Source: Anaerolineae bacterium
GTDB lineage: Bacteria > Chloroflexota > Anaerolineae > Aggregatilineales > Phototrophicaceae
Direction of reading: 5' to 3'
Length of the DNA stretch: 64,000 nt
Assembly: GCA_022823945.1 (NCBI GenBank)
Contig: JAJEBK010000022.1
Span: 1-64,000, forward strand
The notes beneath the pieces were generated by a model that was given only the letters and a program-made list of their open reading frames with translations, was not told the origin of the DNA and did not search any database. Made by a program: the position numbers and the translations under genes. Shown piece after piece: positions 9,896 to 20,292 of this stretch (position 1 is the first letter of the stretch; every line of letters starts with the position of its first letter).

Positions 9896-10855
9896 CTAGG
9901 TCTCTCCTTGCTGGACGCGCTGCCGGCAATCCTTCAGCACATCGCGCAGCGTCTCTTTGAACGACAGGCGTGGCTGCCAGCCCGTGTCCTCGCGCAGCTT
10001 GCTCGCATCGCCACGGATCTCTGGCACATCGACAGGGCGCAACCGAGCCGGGTCGACGCGCGCTTCGATGTGAATTGACGACAAACCCAACAACACATCC
10101 AGGAGCGATTTGATGCTGCGCGCCACGCCCGATGCGATGTTGTAGGCTTCCCCTGCTTTGCCACGCGCCGCGATCAAGTGATAGCCGCGCACGATATCGC
10201 GCACATCGGTGAAGTCGCGTTTTGCCGACAAGTTGCCAACATAGATAACCGCTTCGCCGCGGTTTGCCTCAATTTTGGCGATTTGCAGGGCAAAAGCCGG
10301 CGCGACAAACCGGGCGTTTTGGCCTGTCCCGATGTGGTTGAAGGGCCGCGCGCGCATGATGGGCAGGTCGTGACTCAGGTGATATTGCAAAGCCAGCATG
10401 TCTTGCGCGACCTTGCTGACGCTGTAGGGATTGGTCGGGCGGATGGGCGCGCTTTCGTTCATGGGCAACTGCGATGTCTTGGCAGAGCCATAAATCTCGG
10501 CGGAACTGACGACCAGGATGCGCGGCCGGATATCCAGCGCCAGGCAAGCGCGGATGATATTCAGTTGGGCGCGGATATTGTTTTCCAGCGTCTCCCAGGG
10601 GTCGTCAAAAGAGCGCGGCACAAAGGCTTGCGCAGCCAGATGATAGATCGTTTCGGGGCGGCAATCGTCCACCAGCGCGCGCACGGCATGTTCGTCCACC
10701 AGGTTGATGTGCCGCGAATCGTGCAGCGCGGGATGGACTGTCTCGCCAGGCAGCAGCGTCGTACCGATCAGTTTAGCCGCTGGTTCTGCAACAGCCAGGT
10801 ACGCGGAAAGATGCCTGCCGACAAATCCGCCTGCGCCAGTAATCAGTATTCGCAC
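9896..10855 (-). CDS. rmd: GDP-6-deoxy-D-mannose reductase (GDP-D-rhamnose synthesis)
   Basis: This 319-residue SDR protein has ILITGAGGFVGRHL at the start, SSAEIYG and catalytic YSVSK (Tyr/Lys), and NHIGTGQ plus SAKRDFTDVRDIVRGY later, as in Rmd enzymes. These reduce the 4-keto group of the Gmd product to give GDP-D-rhamnose. It is 28 bases downstream of ahcY and abuts gmd. The pairing with gmd is the main reason for choosing Rmd over other sugar-nucleotide epimerases or reductases. Confidence 0.85.
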   Translation of the reverse strand: MRILITGAGGFVGRHLSAYLAVAEPAAKLIGTTLLPGETVHPALHDSRHINLVDEHAVRALVDDCRPETIYHLAAQAFVPRSFDDPWETLENNIRAQLNIIRACLALDIRPRILVVSSAEIYGSAKTSQLPMNESAPIRPTNPYSVSKVAQDMLALQYHLSHDLPIMRARPFNHIGTGQNARFVAPAFALQIAKIEANRGEAVIYVGNLSAKRDFTDVRDIVRGYHLIAARGKAGEAYNIASGVARSIKSLLDVLLGLSSIHIEARVDPARLRPVDVPEIRGDASKLREDTGWQPRLSFKETLRDVLKDCRQRVQQGET

Positions 10856-10883
10856 AATCGGCTTCCTGCCCGGCGCGCTTGAC

Positions 10884-12209
<1,326 letters not shown>

Positions 12210-13169
12210 TTAGACCAGCAGCGCATTCAGGCAGCCACCGTCGTCTGCCAGCCGCCGAAAGCGCGCCACGAACGCTTCGGGCGAAAAGTCATGGGTCTGC
12301 GTGCCCACATGTTCCAGCGCATAGGTCGCGCATAAAGTGCCGATCTGCGCCGAAAGCCGCAAGGACATTCCGCTGCTCAAGCCGACAAGCATACCAGCCC
12401 GATAGGCATCGCCTGCGCCGGTCGGGTTGGCGATTTGACCAGGCGCAAACGACTTGACTTTGGTGATCTCGCCATCCTGGTACAATGTTGAGCCGTGTTC
12501 GCTTTCTGTGATGACAGCGATGCGCACGCGCTCACGGATGTCATCCAACGAGAGACCGGTTTTTTCATAGATGACATTGGCTTCGTAGAAATTGACAATC
12601 AGCATATATGCGCCATCCAGCCCGCGCCGCAGCTCATCGCCATCCAGACGAGCGACTTGCTGGCCGGGGTCAAAGATAAACGGGATGCGCTGTTGCCGGC
12701 ATTCGTCGCAAAGCTGGATCATGGCGACGGGATCGTTTGGAGAAATGACAGCCAGGTCGGGCTTGTCCGCCAGCACAGCGCCAATGCGATAATTGCGCGC
12801 CAGGTTCATCGCGCCGCCATAAAAGAAGGCCAGTTGGTTGTTGTCTTCGTCCGTGTTGGAGAAGAACGAAGCGGTGAAAACCTCGTCCAGTTGAATGACG
12901 GTGCTGCAGTCGACGCCGGCTGCTTCCAGCCAGCGCCGATAATCGCCGAAGTCGCGCCCGACCGTGCCCATCAGCTTGGGACGCGCGCCGAAAAGCGCCA
13001 TCGTATAGGCGATGTTGGCTGCTGTGCCGCCCCAGTGCTTGGTCATGTCATCGACCAGGAAACTGAGACTCAGGTTATGCAGCTCGTCGGGCAAGAAGTG
13101 CTGCTGAAAGCGCCCGGGAAAACGCATCAGATAATCGTAGGCGATCGAGCCTGTGATCAGGGTATGCAT
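12210..13169 (-). CDS. PfkB-family kinase, probable adenosine kinase-like
   Basis: This 319-residue ribokinase-superfamily protein has the early glycine pair region HWGGTAANIAYTMALFGARP, the substrate lid region, and the C-terminal signature NPTGAGDAYRAGMLVG carrying the catalytic Asp and anion hole. The ATG at 13169 starts MHTLITGSIAYDYLMRF, matching the first strand. It lies 13 bases after mtnA and upstream of ahcY. The context suggests phosphorylation of adenosine or methylthioribose. MtnA needs a phosphorylated substrate, and SAH hydrolase makes adenosine, so both are reasonable. Substrate choice cannot be settled from sequence. Confidence 0.8.
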   Translation of the reverse strand: MHTLITGSIAYDYLMRFPGRFQQHFLPDELHNLSLSFLVDDMTKHWGGTAANIAYTMALFGARPKLMGTVGRDFGDYRRWLEAAGVDCSTVIQLDEVFTASFFSNTDEDNNQLAFFYGGAMNLARNYRIGAVLADKPDLAVISPNDPVAMIQLCDECRQQRIPFIFDPGQQVARLDGDELRRGLDGAYMLIVNFYEANVIYEKTGLSLDDIRERVRIAVITESEHGSTLYQDGEITKVKSFAPGQIANPTGAGDAYRAGMLVGLSSGMSLRLSAQIGTLCATYALEHVGTQTHDFSPEAFVARFRRLADDGGCLNALLV

Positions 13170-13182
13170 ATTGCCGTCTCGT

Positions 13183-14226
13183 TCAGATTTCGCCGCCGTC
13201 AACGGCCCGCGCCAGGCTTTCGGTATAAGGCGGGCGGGCGATGCCTTGCTCGGTGACAATGCCGGTCAAATAACGGTGTGGCGTCACATCAAAAGCCGGG
13301 TTGCGCGCCTTGAAATGCGCCGGGACGATCGCCACCCCATACGGAGTCGTCACTTCGGCGGGTTCGCGCTGCTCGATAGGGATCTCATCGCCACAAGGCA
13401 ATGCCAGGTCGACTGTCGATGTCGGCGCGACGCAATAGAAAGGGATGTCGTGCGCAGCCGCCAGCACCGCCAGTTGATAAGTGCCGATCTTGTTAGCGAA
13501 ATCTCCATTGGCGGCGATGCGATCTGCGCCCACCAAAATAAGATCGACTTCGCCATTTTGCATGTAATAGCCCGCCGCCGTATCGGGGATGATGTCATAG
13601 CTGACGCCCAGCTCTTCCATCTCCCAGGCGCTCAGCCGCGAGCCTTGCAAACGCGGACGCGTCTCGTCCAACAGGACATGCAGCTGCTTGCCAGCTTCGT
13701 GCGCCGCGCGGACGACGCCCAGCGCCGTGCCATAGTCCACGCAAGCCAGCGAACCGGTGTTGCAATGGTGCAGGATGGTCGCGCCATCGTTCACCAGCGC
13801 CGCTCCACGCGCCCCCATGCGCCGATTGATAGAGACATCGTCATCAGCGATCTGTTGCGCCGCCAGCAGCATCGCCTCTCGCAATTCGTCAGGCGTCTTG
13901 CACTCGCCGCTGCGCGCGACCTCCAGCATCTGCTCGACCGCCCAAGCCAGATTCACCGCGGTTGGGCGCGCCGTCTTTAGCAATTCGCCTTGCCGTTCCA
14001 GGAATGCCAGCAAGGATGTCATATCATCATCTGCAGATTCGTGGGCTGCCAGCGCCATGCCAAAAGCCGCGCTGGCTCCGATAGCCGGCGCGCCACGCAC
14101 AGTCATGTTGCGGATGCTTTCGGCGACTTGGGAGACTGTCTCCAGGCGCGCGAATTCCAGCCGCCAGGGCAGCTCTCGCTGGTCGATCATTTTGACTGCG
14201 CCATCATCCCATGCAACGGAGCGCAT
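13183..14226 (-). CDS. mtnA: S-methyl-5-thioribose-1-phosphate isomerase
   Basis: This 347-residue protein converts methylthioribose-1-phosphate to methylthioribulose-1-phosphate in methionine salvage. Family marks are MTVRGAPAIGASAAFGMALA, the catalytic Cys in HHCNTGSLACVDYGTALG, and the catalytic Asp in GADRIAANGDFANKIGTY. Length and start (MRSVAWDDGAVKMIDQRELP) fit MtnA rather than the related eIF2B subunits. It lies 17 bases downstream of the DsbA-like gene and upstream of the PfkB kinase and ahcY. Confidence 0.95.
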   Translation of the reverse strand: MRSVAWDDGAVKMIDQRELPWRLEFARLETVSQVAESIRNMTVRGAPAIGASAAFGMALAAHESADDDMTSLLAFLERQGELLKTARPTAVNLAWAVEQMLEVARSGECKTPDELREAMLLAAQQIADDDVSINRRMGARGAALVNDGATILHHCNTGSLACVDYGTALGVVRAAHEAGKQLHVLLDETRPRLQGSRLSAWEMEELGVSYDIIPDTAAGYYMQNGEVDLILVGADRIAANGDFANKIGTYQLAVLAAAHDIPFYCVAPTSTVDLALPCGDEIPIEQREPAEVTTPYGVAIVPAHFKARNPAFDVTPHRYLTGIVTEQGIARPPYTESLARAVDGGEI

Positions 14227-14243
14227 TGTGTTGAACCTCGCGC

Positions 14244-14933
14244 CTAGGGATTGGCTTGCTCGACCAACAGGCTCAACTGTTCGAGATTGGCCTGGCGGCC
14301 GAACGGATTGTGCTGTGGCGTGCTGCTGCCATAGCGAACCATGATGGTCGGCGTGCCGGTCACGCCCAGTTGCGTCCCCAGCTGTGTGTCGATATCGGCC
14401 TGCTTGGCATCCGCTGTGCAGGCCAGCAAATCGGCATAAGACAAATCCATGCTTTCGGCGAAAGTGCGCGAAGACTGGTCGCTGAAGGCGCGGGCGCTGG
14501 CGATATCAAAGAGTACATCGTGCGCATGCCAGAAGGAACCCGGGCGCAAGGTATCGGCGCATTCCGCCAACTTGCCCGCCAATGGCGAATAACCGGGATG
14601 CACAGCTGGAAAAATGCGATATTCAAAGCGCGCCATGCCAGTCGCCACATATTCGGCAATGAATTGATCGACGGTCGGCTTGAAGCGCTGGCAGTGGCTG
14701 CACAAGAAGTCTTCGAAAGCCACAATGGTGATCGGCGCGTCGGCGCTGCCCAGCACAAATCCGCCATCGTCTTGACGCCCCTGCGGGATATCGGCATAGG
14801 CGCTGCCATCGCTGTTGCTGCCGCCCTGGCTCGACAAAATGACAAATGCCAGCGCGACAATGGCGGCGGCGGCAATCACGAGAGCGATGATCAACCGATT
14901 GTTGGGTCGGCTCGTTTTGGCTTTTGCGGTCAT
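14244..14933 (-). CDS. DsbA-like thioredoxin-fold protein, membrane anchored
   Basis: This 229-residue protein has an N-terminal membrane anchor (about 14-36) and an extracytoplasmic DsbA-type thioredoxin domain. The redox site is CSHC, in FLCSHCQRFKPTVDQF. The cis-proline loop is GVTGTPTIMV, and a helical insertion lies between them. Such proteins oxidise or shuffle disulfides in exported proteins. The ATG has a strong GAGGTGAAGT ribosome site, and a promoter is readable at 14976-15004. It is the first gene of a unit leading into mtnA-kinase-ahcY, with no obvious functional link to them. Confidence 0.88.
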   Translation of the reverse strand: MTAKAKTSRPNNRLIIALVIAAAAIVALAFVILSSQGGSNSDGSAYADIPQGRQDDGGFVLGSADAPITIVAFEDFLCSHCQRFKPTVDQFIAEYVATGMARFEYRIFPAVHPGYSPLAGKLAECADTLRPGSFWHAHDVLFDIASARAFSDQSSRTFAESMDLSYADLLACTADAKQADIDTQLGTQLGVTGTPTIMVRYGSSTPQHNPFGRQANLEQLSLLVEQANP

Positions 14934-14975
14934 ACTTCACCTCGCTCAATCTATGGCAAGCCAGCGAATGGCTGC

Positions 14976-15004
14976 ATCGTACCGATAGACGCGCCGTTCG
15001 TCAA
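14976..15004 (-). promoter_or_regulatory. Promoter of the DsbA-like gene / mtnA-ahcY unit
   Basis: On the minus strand -35 TTGACG (15004-14999) and -10 TACGAT (14981-14976) are spaced by exactly 17 bp, about 43 bases before the DsbA-like start codon. Confidence 0.55.
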
Positions 15005-15070
15005 TTATTGGCCTGGCCGAACCTGATTCTGGCGGGTGTATCTGCTTATTTGGATATGGTAACCAAGTCG

Positions 15071-15168
15071 CCCGCCCCGGTCCCCTTCCCCAAAATGAGG
15101 GATGAGGAGTTTTCCAAGCGATTCCGCAGAGTGTAAGTCTCTCCTGGGGAGGGTTTGGGATGAGGGGA
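15071..15168. repeat. Palindromic repeat, family B copy (about 98 bp)
   Basis: Two GC-rich half-units, one with TTCCCCAAAATGAGGGATG and one with CTCCTGGGGAGGGTTTGGG, lie in opposite orientation around an AT-richer spacer. The same arrangement recurs at 25055, 46141, 49369 and 55040. The rest of the 333-base gap 14934-15266 holds the two divergent promoters for the DsbA-like gene and araB. Confidence 0.75.
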
Positions 15169-15204
15169 AAAGAATAGCTGCGATTTACTCGCAGACGACG
15201 CCAT

Positions 15205-15233
15205 TTGCCATCTGCAGGCGACTTCGGCATAAT
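15205..15233 (+). promoter_or_regulatory. Promoter of the ribulokinase gene
   Basis: A -35 box TTGCCA (15205-15210) and -10 box CATAAT (15228-15233) are spaced by 17 bp, about 34 bases before the araB start. The -35 is identical to that of the rpsF promoter. Confidence 0.55.
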
Positions 15234-15266
15234 TCCGCCAGCATCCACCAGGTGACAGGCGCGCGC

Positions 15267-16925
15267 ATGTATACGATCGGATTGGACTTTGGAACGCTTT
15301 CGGGACGAGCCGTATTGGTCGACACACGCGATGGCGGGGAGATCGCCGAGTCGGTATTCGACTATCCCCATGGCGTCATGGACAGCCAACTGCCCTCGGG
15401 CGCGAAGCTGCCGCCGGACTGGGCGCTGCAGCATCCGCAAGACTATATCGATGTCTTGAGTCACACGGTGCCGGCCGTGCTGCGACAAAGCGGCATCGAT
15501 TCGGCGGATGTCGTGGGCATCGCCATCGACTTCACCGCCAGCACCCCCATGCCCACCACCAGCGATGGCACGCCTCTCTGTTTCTTGCCCGAGCTGGTCG
15601 ACGAGCCGCACGCCTATATCAAGCTGTGGAAGCATCACGCTGCCCAGCGCCAAGCCGACCTCATCAACGAAACTGCTCGCCAGTTGGGCGAAAGCTGGCT
15701 GCCTCGTTATGGCGGCAAGATCTCTTCCGAGTGGTTCTTCAGCAAGCTGCTGCAGATCTTGCAAGAGCGCCCGGATATCTATGCCAAAATCGACCGCTTT
15801 GTCGAAGCCGCCGATTGGGTCATTTGGCAGCTGACCGGCACAGAAACGCGCAATACCTGCACAGCCGGCTACAAGGCGATGGTGCAAGAGGGCGACTTCC
15901 CCAGCCGCGCCTATTTCAAAGCGCTGGGCCCGGCTTTTGAACATGTCGTTGACGAAAAAGTCGGCCGAGAATTCGCCGAACTGGGCGACAAAGCTGGCGA
16001 ATTGACCCCGCAGCTGGCGGCATTGACGGGCTTGCGCGCTGGCATTGCCGTGGCGGTTGCCAATGTAGACGCCCATGTTACCGCGCCGGCTGTCAAGGCG
16101 ACCGACCCGGGCATCATGGTCATGGTCATGGGCACATCGTGCTGCCACATCCTCTCTGGCACGCAGCTGCAAGTGGTGGACGGCATGTGCGGCGTGGTCA
16201 AAGGCGGCATCATTCCGGGCTTGTATGGCTACGAAGCGGGTCAAAGCGCTGTGGGCGACATCTTCGCCTGGTTTGTGGATCATGCTGTACCGCCGGCATA
16301 TCACCGCGCGGCTGCCGATGCCAATCTCAATTTGCACAGTTTTTTGGAGCGCGAGGCGGCGCAACAAGCCGTTGGGCAGCATGGCTTGATCGCGCTGGAC
16401 TGGTGGAATGGCAACCGCAGCACCTTGGTCGATGTCGACTTGACGGGTTTGATGCTGGGCATGAACCTGGCAACGCGCGCGCCCGATATCTATCGCGCCT
16501 TGATAGAAGCGACTGCCTATGGCACTCGCGAGATCATCGACGCCTTTGATGCGCAAGGCATCCCGGTCAACGAGCTCGTCGCTGCGGGCGGCCTGCCAGA
16601 GAAGAACGCGCTGCTCTGCCAGATCTTTGCCGATGTGACGGGCCGGCCACTCAAGTTGGCGGGTTCCGCCCAAGCGCCGGCTCTGGGCGCAGCCATGCAC
16701 GCCGCTGTCGCCGCTGGCATCTATTCCGATATTCATGCCGCTGCCGAGAAGATGGGCAAGCTCAAAGACCAGGTCGTGACGCCCATCACCGACAACCAGC
16801 GCCAATATGACAAGCTCTTCGCCGAATACAAGACGCTCTATGACTATTTTGGGCGCGGCGCAAACGATGTGATGAAGCGCCTGAAAACGATCAAACACGT
16901 TGCGTTGAGCGAAAGGCATGGCTAG
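15267..16925 (+). CDS. araB: Ribulokinase (FGGY carbohydrate kinase)
   Basis: This 552-residue protein starts MYTIGLDFGTLSGRAVLVDT, the phosphate-1 loop typical of ribulokinases, and has GIAIDFTASTPMPTT. The later sequence DWWNGNRSTLVDVDLTG followed by ATAYGTREIIDAF is diagnostic of AraB. It phosphorylates L-ribulose (and often other ketopentoses) for entry to the pentose phosphate pathway. The ATG at 15267 matches the family N-terminus, so the 55 extra upstream codons of the open frame are not used. No araA or araD is adjacent; the gene stands alone with its own promoter. It is also the only FGGY kinase in the window, while a rhamnose pathway without a kinase lies at 53733-57401. Confidence 0.92.
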   Translation: MYTIGLDFGTLSGRAVLVDTRDGGEIAESVFDYPHGVMDSQLPSGAKLPPDWALQHPQDYIDVLSHTVPAVLRQSGIDSADVVGIAIDFTASTPMPTTSDGTPLCFLPELVDEPHAYIKLWKHHAAQRQADLINETARQLGESWLPRYGGKISSEWFFSKLLQILQERPDIYAKIDRFVEAADWVIWQLTGTETRNTCTAGYKAMVQEGDFPSRAYFKALGPAFEHVVDEKVGREFAELGDKAGELTPQLAALTGLRAGIAVAVANVDAHVTAPAVKATDPGIMVMVMGTSCCHILSGTQLQVVDGMCGVVKGGIIPGLYGYEAGQSAVGDIFAWFVDHAVPPAYHRAAADANLNLHSFLEREAAQQAVGQHGLIALDWWNGNRSTLVDVDLTGLMLGMNLATRAPDIYRALIEATAYGTREIIDAFDAQGIPVNELVAAGGLPEKNALLCQIFADVTGRPLKLAGSAQAPALGAAMHAAVAAGIYSDIHAAAEKMGKLKDQVVTPITDNQRQYDKLFAEYKTLYDYFGRGANDVMKRLKTIKHVALSERHG

Positions 16926-17154
16926 TAAAAATATACAAAATCGCCGCTGGCAGCGCGCCACAGACTGGTGAATGAACGCCATCATCTGCCTTTATCATGA
17001 GGAATCCGCGAGCGAACTCCTGCGGTTTGTAAGAACTAGCCAAAACAATTGCTGCAAATTGGGATACAATTAGTCTTACCGACTGCTTGCGGGCAGCCGT
17101 AGACTGGGCATACATCGCATTTTGCAGCGATTGCGACTGCATGGGGAGGCTGGC

Positions 17155-18585
17155 ATGAACAAACGCAAGTTCGTCTACCGACTGATTTCCATATTTATCG
17201 GAGCAAGCATTCTCTATAGCTTCGGCTTTGGCACAATCGCACAAGACGATCCACCCGCCGAAGAAGCTGTCGCAATCGAGACGGTTGAAATGACCGCCGC
17301 CGATGCCTTCGCAAAGGCAGAAGCAGTACAATACAACCTCGACCATGTCTGGATTTTGTTGGCGGGCTTCCTGGTCTTCTTCATGCAGGCGGGCTTTGCC
17401 ATGCTGGAAGGCGGCATGATCCGCGAAACTGGGGTGGTCAACTCGCTCGCGGAAAATTTCATGGACGCCTGTGTCACGGGCATCGTATTCTTTCTGGTTG
17501 GCTACGGCATCGCCTATGGGACCTATGACGCCGGGCTGGAAGGCGGCAGCCTGTTGCCAGAGCACATCGCGCTGCTGCTGGATGGCGTAGATGGCAGCCA
17601 GCCTGGCGATGGCGCGATACTGGTAGGCTTCTTCTTCCAATTTGCCTTTGCGGGTGCCGCGGCGACGATCGCCACGGGAGCGATGGCAGAGCGAACAAAT
17701 TTCGTCGGCAAGCTGCTCTATAGCGCGATTTTGGGCGCGATCATCTATCCCGTGGTGGTTTTTTGGACCTGGGGCGGCGGCTGGCTGGCCGAGCAAGGTT
17801 TTATGGACTTCGCTGGCTCGACCATCGTGCATATGACAGGTGGCGTCGTGGCCTTGGTCGGCGCGTATGTACTGGGTCCCCGCGCTGGACGAGTCTTCGG
17901 GCGTCCACCAGAGGCCTCCAACCTGGCAATCGCCGCATTGGGCACATTCATCTTGTGGGTCGGCTGGTATGGCTTCAATGTCGGTTCGACACTGGGCGCG
18001 GGCGATGTCAATCAACTTGGCCTGGTCGCCGTGAATACCACTTTGGCGGCCACGGCTGGCGCATTGGGCGCGATGTTCCTCAAGCACTATTTGACTGGCA
18101 GCTGGAATGTCAGTTTCATCTTGAACGGATCGCTGGCAGGTTTGGTGGGCATCACAGCGGGCTGCGCTTGGGTGACGCCAGTCGCTTCCATCGTCATCGG
18201 CGCGCTATCTGGCGCTGTGCTGGTGGCATCCATTCGTATCGTTGAGAATATGAAAATCGACGACGCTGTGGGGGCATTTTCTGTGCATGGCGCTTGCGGC
18301 GCATTTGGCACATTGATGATAGGCGTTGTCGGCTCATCAGCCCTGGGCGCGCCCAGCATCATTGATGGCGGCACCTTTGATACGCTGGGGGCGCAAATCC
18401 TGGGCGTGGCCGTTGTGGCGATCTGGACAGGCATCACCAGCTTTATCATGTTCACCGTGCTGAACAGCCTGAATGTTCTGCATGTGGATCCAGCGGCAGA
18501 TCAAATCGGCATTGACGCCTACGAGCACCACGCATCGGTGTGGCCCAATGTGCTGCCCCTGCGTGAAGAGGGCGATCAAAGCTAG
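17155..18585 (+). CDS. amt: Ammonium transporter (Amt/Mep/Rh family)
   Basis: This 476-residue membrane protein has 11 predicted transport helices after an N-terminal signal-like helix (about 7-25). A short acidic outside segment follows the signal. Amt hallmarks are AGFLVFFMQAGFAMLEGG, FAFAGAAATIATGAMAER, DFAGSTIVHMTGGVVALVGA (with the first pore His) and FSVHGACGAFGT (second pore His). It imports ammonium. The ATG at 17155 has GGGGAGG upstream, and a TACAAT box lies at 17065-17070. No glnK/glnB gene is next to it. A strong terminator follows. Confidence 0.93.
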   Translation: MNKRKFVYRLISIFIGASILYSFGFGTIAQDDPPAEEAVAIETVEMTAADAFAKAEAVQYNLDHVWILLAGFLVFFMQAGFAMLEGGMIRETGVVNSLAENFMDACVTGIVFFLVGYGIAYGTYDAGLEGGSLLPEHIALLLDGVDGSQPGDGAILVGFFFQFAFAGAAATIATGAMAERTNFVGKLLYSAILGAIIYPVVVFWTWGGGWLAEQGFMDFAGSTIVHMTGGVVALVGAYVLGPRAGRVFGRPPEASNLAIAALGTFILWVGWYGFNVGSTLGAGDVNQLGLVAVNTTLAATAGALGAMFLKHYLTGSWNVSFILNGSLAGLVGITAGCAWVTPVASIVIGALSGAVLVASIRIVENMKIDDAVGAFSVHGACGAFGTLMIGVVGSSALGAPSIIDGGTFDTLGAQILGVAVVAIWTGITSFIMFTVLNSLNVLHVDPAADQIGIDAYEHHASVWPNVLPLREEGDQS

Positions 18586-18610
18586 CGCAAGGCAATCCTC
18601 TCAACAACCA

Positions 18611-18646
18611 GCGCCTCTCCTCAATCGGGGAGAGGTGTTTGTTTTT
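18611..18646 (+). terminator. Rho-independent terminator of amt
   Basis: The stem CCTCTCC/GGAGAGG with an 8-base loop is followed by TGTTTGTTTTT, 25 bases after the amt stop. It is the clearest intrinsic terminator in the window. Confidence 0.75.
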
Positions 18647-18690
18647 CAACCCCCTCCCGGCGAATCGGAATAGGTAGTCCCGGGTTCAAC

Positions 18691-18765
18691 TTCCCCCTGA
18701 CTTGTCGGGGGATTGAGGAGGGTCATGCCGCCCCTGATTTGTCGGGAGACCGAAGGGGTTAGGCA
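18691..18765. repeat. Palindromic repeat, family A, two adjacent copies
   Basis: Two imperfect copies stand in tandem between the convergent amt and dtd genes. The cores are CCCCTGACTTGTCGGGGG and CCCCTGATTTGTCGGGAG, each followed by a purine-rich arm. They match the copies inside the TPR gene at 22133-22272. Confidence 0.7.
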
Positions 18766-18771
18766 ATTTCC

Positions 18772-19221
18772 CTACAACTCGGCGCTGTCCAGCCAGATGG
18801 TCACAGGCCCATCATTGTGAATCTCCACTTGCATATATGCGCCAAACACGCCGTGCTGGATGGTTTGCACCCCCGCCTCTGCCAGACAATCGGCAAAGTG
18901 GCGCACCAGCGGCTCAGCCAGTTCGGGTTGCGCGGCAGCAATATAGCTGGGTCGGCGACCTTTTCGCGCATCGGCATATAGCGTGAATTGCGACACCACC
19001 AGCGCGCCGCCACCCGCATCCAGCAGCGACAAGTTCATCTTGCCGTCCGCATCGCTGAAAATGCGCAGGTTGGCTGTTTTCTGTGCCAGTCGCCGGGCAG
19101 TTTCTTCTGTGTCAGCTTTCGTCACGCCGACCAGCGCCACCAGCCCTGGACCAATCGCGCCGTTCACGCTGCCAGCGACGCTGACAGACGCGCTGCTGAC
19201 TCGCTGCAAGAGCACTCGCAT
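18772..19221 (-). CDS. dtd: D-aminoacyl-tRNA deacylase
   Basis: This 149-residue enzyme hydrolyses D-aminoacyl-tRNAs (and glycyl-tRNA-Ala) and so protects translation fidelity. The two chirality motifs of the DTD family are both present: [10 protein letters not shown] (SQxT) and [11 protein letters not shown] (the Gly-cisPro motif). The start [15 protein letters not shown] matches the family exactly. It is the last gene of a run of four small genes on the minus strand. Confidence 0.96.
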   Translation of the reverse strand: MRVLLQRVSSASVSVAGSVNGAIGPGLVALVGVTKADTEETARRLAQKTANLRIFSDADGKMNLSLLDAGGGALVVSQFTLYADARKGRRPSYIAAAQPELAEPLVRHFADCLAEAGVQTIQHGVFGAYMQVEIHNDGPVTIWLDSAEL

Positions 19222-19236
19222 CGCCTAGCCTTTCTT

Positions 19237-19527
19237 TTATTCGCGCTGGTTGAGGATCTGCATGACGCGCAGCAGGAAGCTTTGGCAGCAAGTATCGACA
19301 TGATAGCGCAGGTCCATCTGTTCTGTCGCGCGGTCATATACGCCGCTGATGGTGAACTTGGGCGCGCTGCCGTGTTCGCCACAAACCACAGCCGCAAACT
19401 TGCGCCGCAGCGAATCGCCAGTCGAGCGCCGCGTGCCGGCAAACATCAACTCCAGCTCGGTCGAATCCAGAAAGGCATCGGGCAGTTCGTCTCCCTCGGC
19501 GCGCAGGTCGAATTCGATTTGCAGCAT
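19237..19527 (-). CDS. Conserved small protein of unknown function (96 aa)
   Basis: I do not recognise a family. The protein is soluble and mixed charged, with a Cys pair near the end (HVDTCCQSFLLRVMQIL) and a basic patch (TRRSTGDSLRRKF). It is accepted as real because it lies tightly between the VOC-protein gene (1 base away) and dtd (15 bases), on the same strand, and shows normal composition with no strong alternative frame. Confidence 0.6.
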   Translation of the reverse strand: MLQIEFDLRAEGDELPDAFLDSTELELMFAGTRRSTGDSLRRKFAAVVCGEHGSAPKFTISGVYDRATEQMDLRYHVDTCCQSFLLRVMQILNQRE

Positions 19528-19528
19528 G

Positions 19529-19954
19529 TCAGTCGATCATCTTTTGACGGCGTTGCACAAGTTGAATGGTGAAGCCCCAGGGGTCGCGCAGAAAAGCCAA
19601 CCGGTCGCCATTCGCTCGGTTGTTGATGTCGCCATCCAACTTTGCGCCGGCTTTCGCCAGTTCTTCGCTTTTCGCCTCGATATCATCGGCGGCAAAAGCC
19701 AAATGGAAAGTTACGGGATGGTGCTGCGCATAGTCAATCACGCTGCCAGAGGCATCGCTGTAGACTTCGATCAAGCTCTTGCGGGCGCTGTCGGCCAAGA
19801 AGTGAATGTAGGGTGGCTCGTCAACAGCGCGCACGATCTGCATGTCGAGGTTGGCGACATACCACTTTGCAAGCGCCTGCACATCGGGCACATTAAAGGC
19901 TATGTGTTCCATTCGCATGATTGTCTCGCTTTCTGCCAGATTGTCGTGTTTCAT
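19529..19954 (-). CDS. VOC-fold (glyoxalase/dioxygenase superfamily) protein
   Basis: This protein of 127-141 residues has one VOC domain. It begins MEHIAFNVPDVQALAKWYVANLDM and ends LAFLRDPWGFTIQLVQR, the paired beta-alpha-beta-beta-beta modules of glyoxalase/bleomycin-resistance proteins. The metal-site residues are His of MEHIAF, an internal His of FHLAF and Glu of LIEVYSD. Substrate is unknown. The ATG at 19954 overlaps the stop of the preceding small gene (ATGA). In-frame ATGs at 19918 and 19912 give a better family N-terminus, so the start is uncertain. Confidence 0.75.
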   Translation of the reverse strand: MKHDNLAESETIMRMEHIAFNVPDVQALAKWYVANLDMQIVRAVDEPPYIHFLADSARKSLIEVYSDASGSVIDYAQHHPVTFHLAFAADDIEAKSEELAKAGAKLDGDINNRANGDRLAFLRDPWGFTIQLVQRRQKMID

Positions 19955-20139
19955 TCCAATTCAAAGTGTTCGCCGTCGGTTTCGAGCGGGTCGGCTTCGG
20001 CCTGGTCGTCTATCTGCTGGCTGCGCAGCCAACTGACGCCCATCATGCCCAGGAAGGCAACGGCGATGCCCAGAAAGATGATCTCATCGAAGGGTCCCAA
20101 CGCGCCATGCGCCAATATCGGGGGCATCTGCACATCCAC
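19951..20139 (-). CDS. Small single-span membrane protein (about 58-62 aa)
   Basis: This short frame encodes one clear membrane helix (IIFLGIAVAFLGMMGVSWL) and an acidic tail rich in Asp/Glu. No family is recognised. It is supported by the ATGA overlap with the VOC gene and a TATAAT box at 20165-20160. The first codon is a GTG (20139), and an ATG four codons later (20127) is the other possible start. Confidence 0.55.
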   Translation of the reverse strand: MDVQMPPILAHGALGPFDEIIFLGIAVAFLGMMGVSWLRSQQIDDQAEADPLETDGEHFELE

Positions 20140-20159
20140 TTCTAGGGCGAACGCCGCAA

Positions 20160-20165
20160 ATTATA
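20160..20165 (-). promoter_or_regulatory. -10 box TATAAT for the small-protein/VOC/dtd unit
   Basis: A perfect TATAAT on the minus strand lies 20 bases before the GTG of the small membrane protein gene. No convincing -35 box lies 16-18 bp upstream, so this is a weak call. Confidence 0.35.
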
Positions 20166-20292
20166 TGCGCAAAGCAACCGTTCTGCACGGGGCGACCTGG
20201 ATGTTGGAGCCTGCCTCGCTTCCATCTGTGTCTGCCGCGCCGTCTGTGGTCTAATTCATCGTGCAATCCCCCGAAGATAGGGTCCTACCCCG

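Noticed and set aside
14946-16985. A 679-codon open frame opposite araB
   Set aside because: It lies wholly antisense to a clear ribulokinase and its product is His/Arg/Gln-rich low-complexity sequence. It is a shadow caused by GC-rich codon bias.
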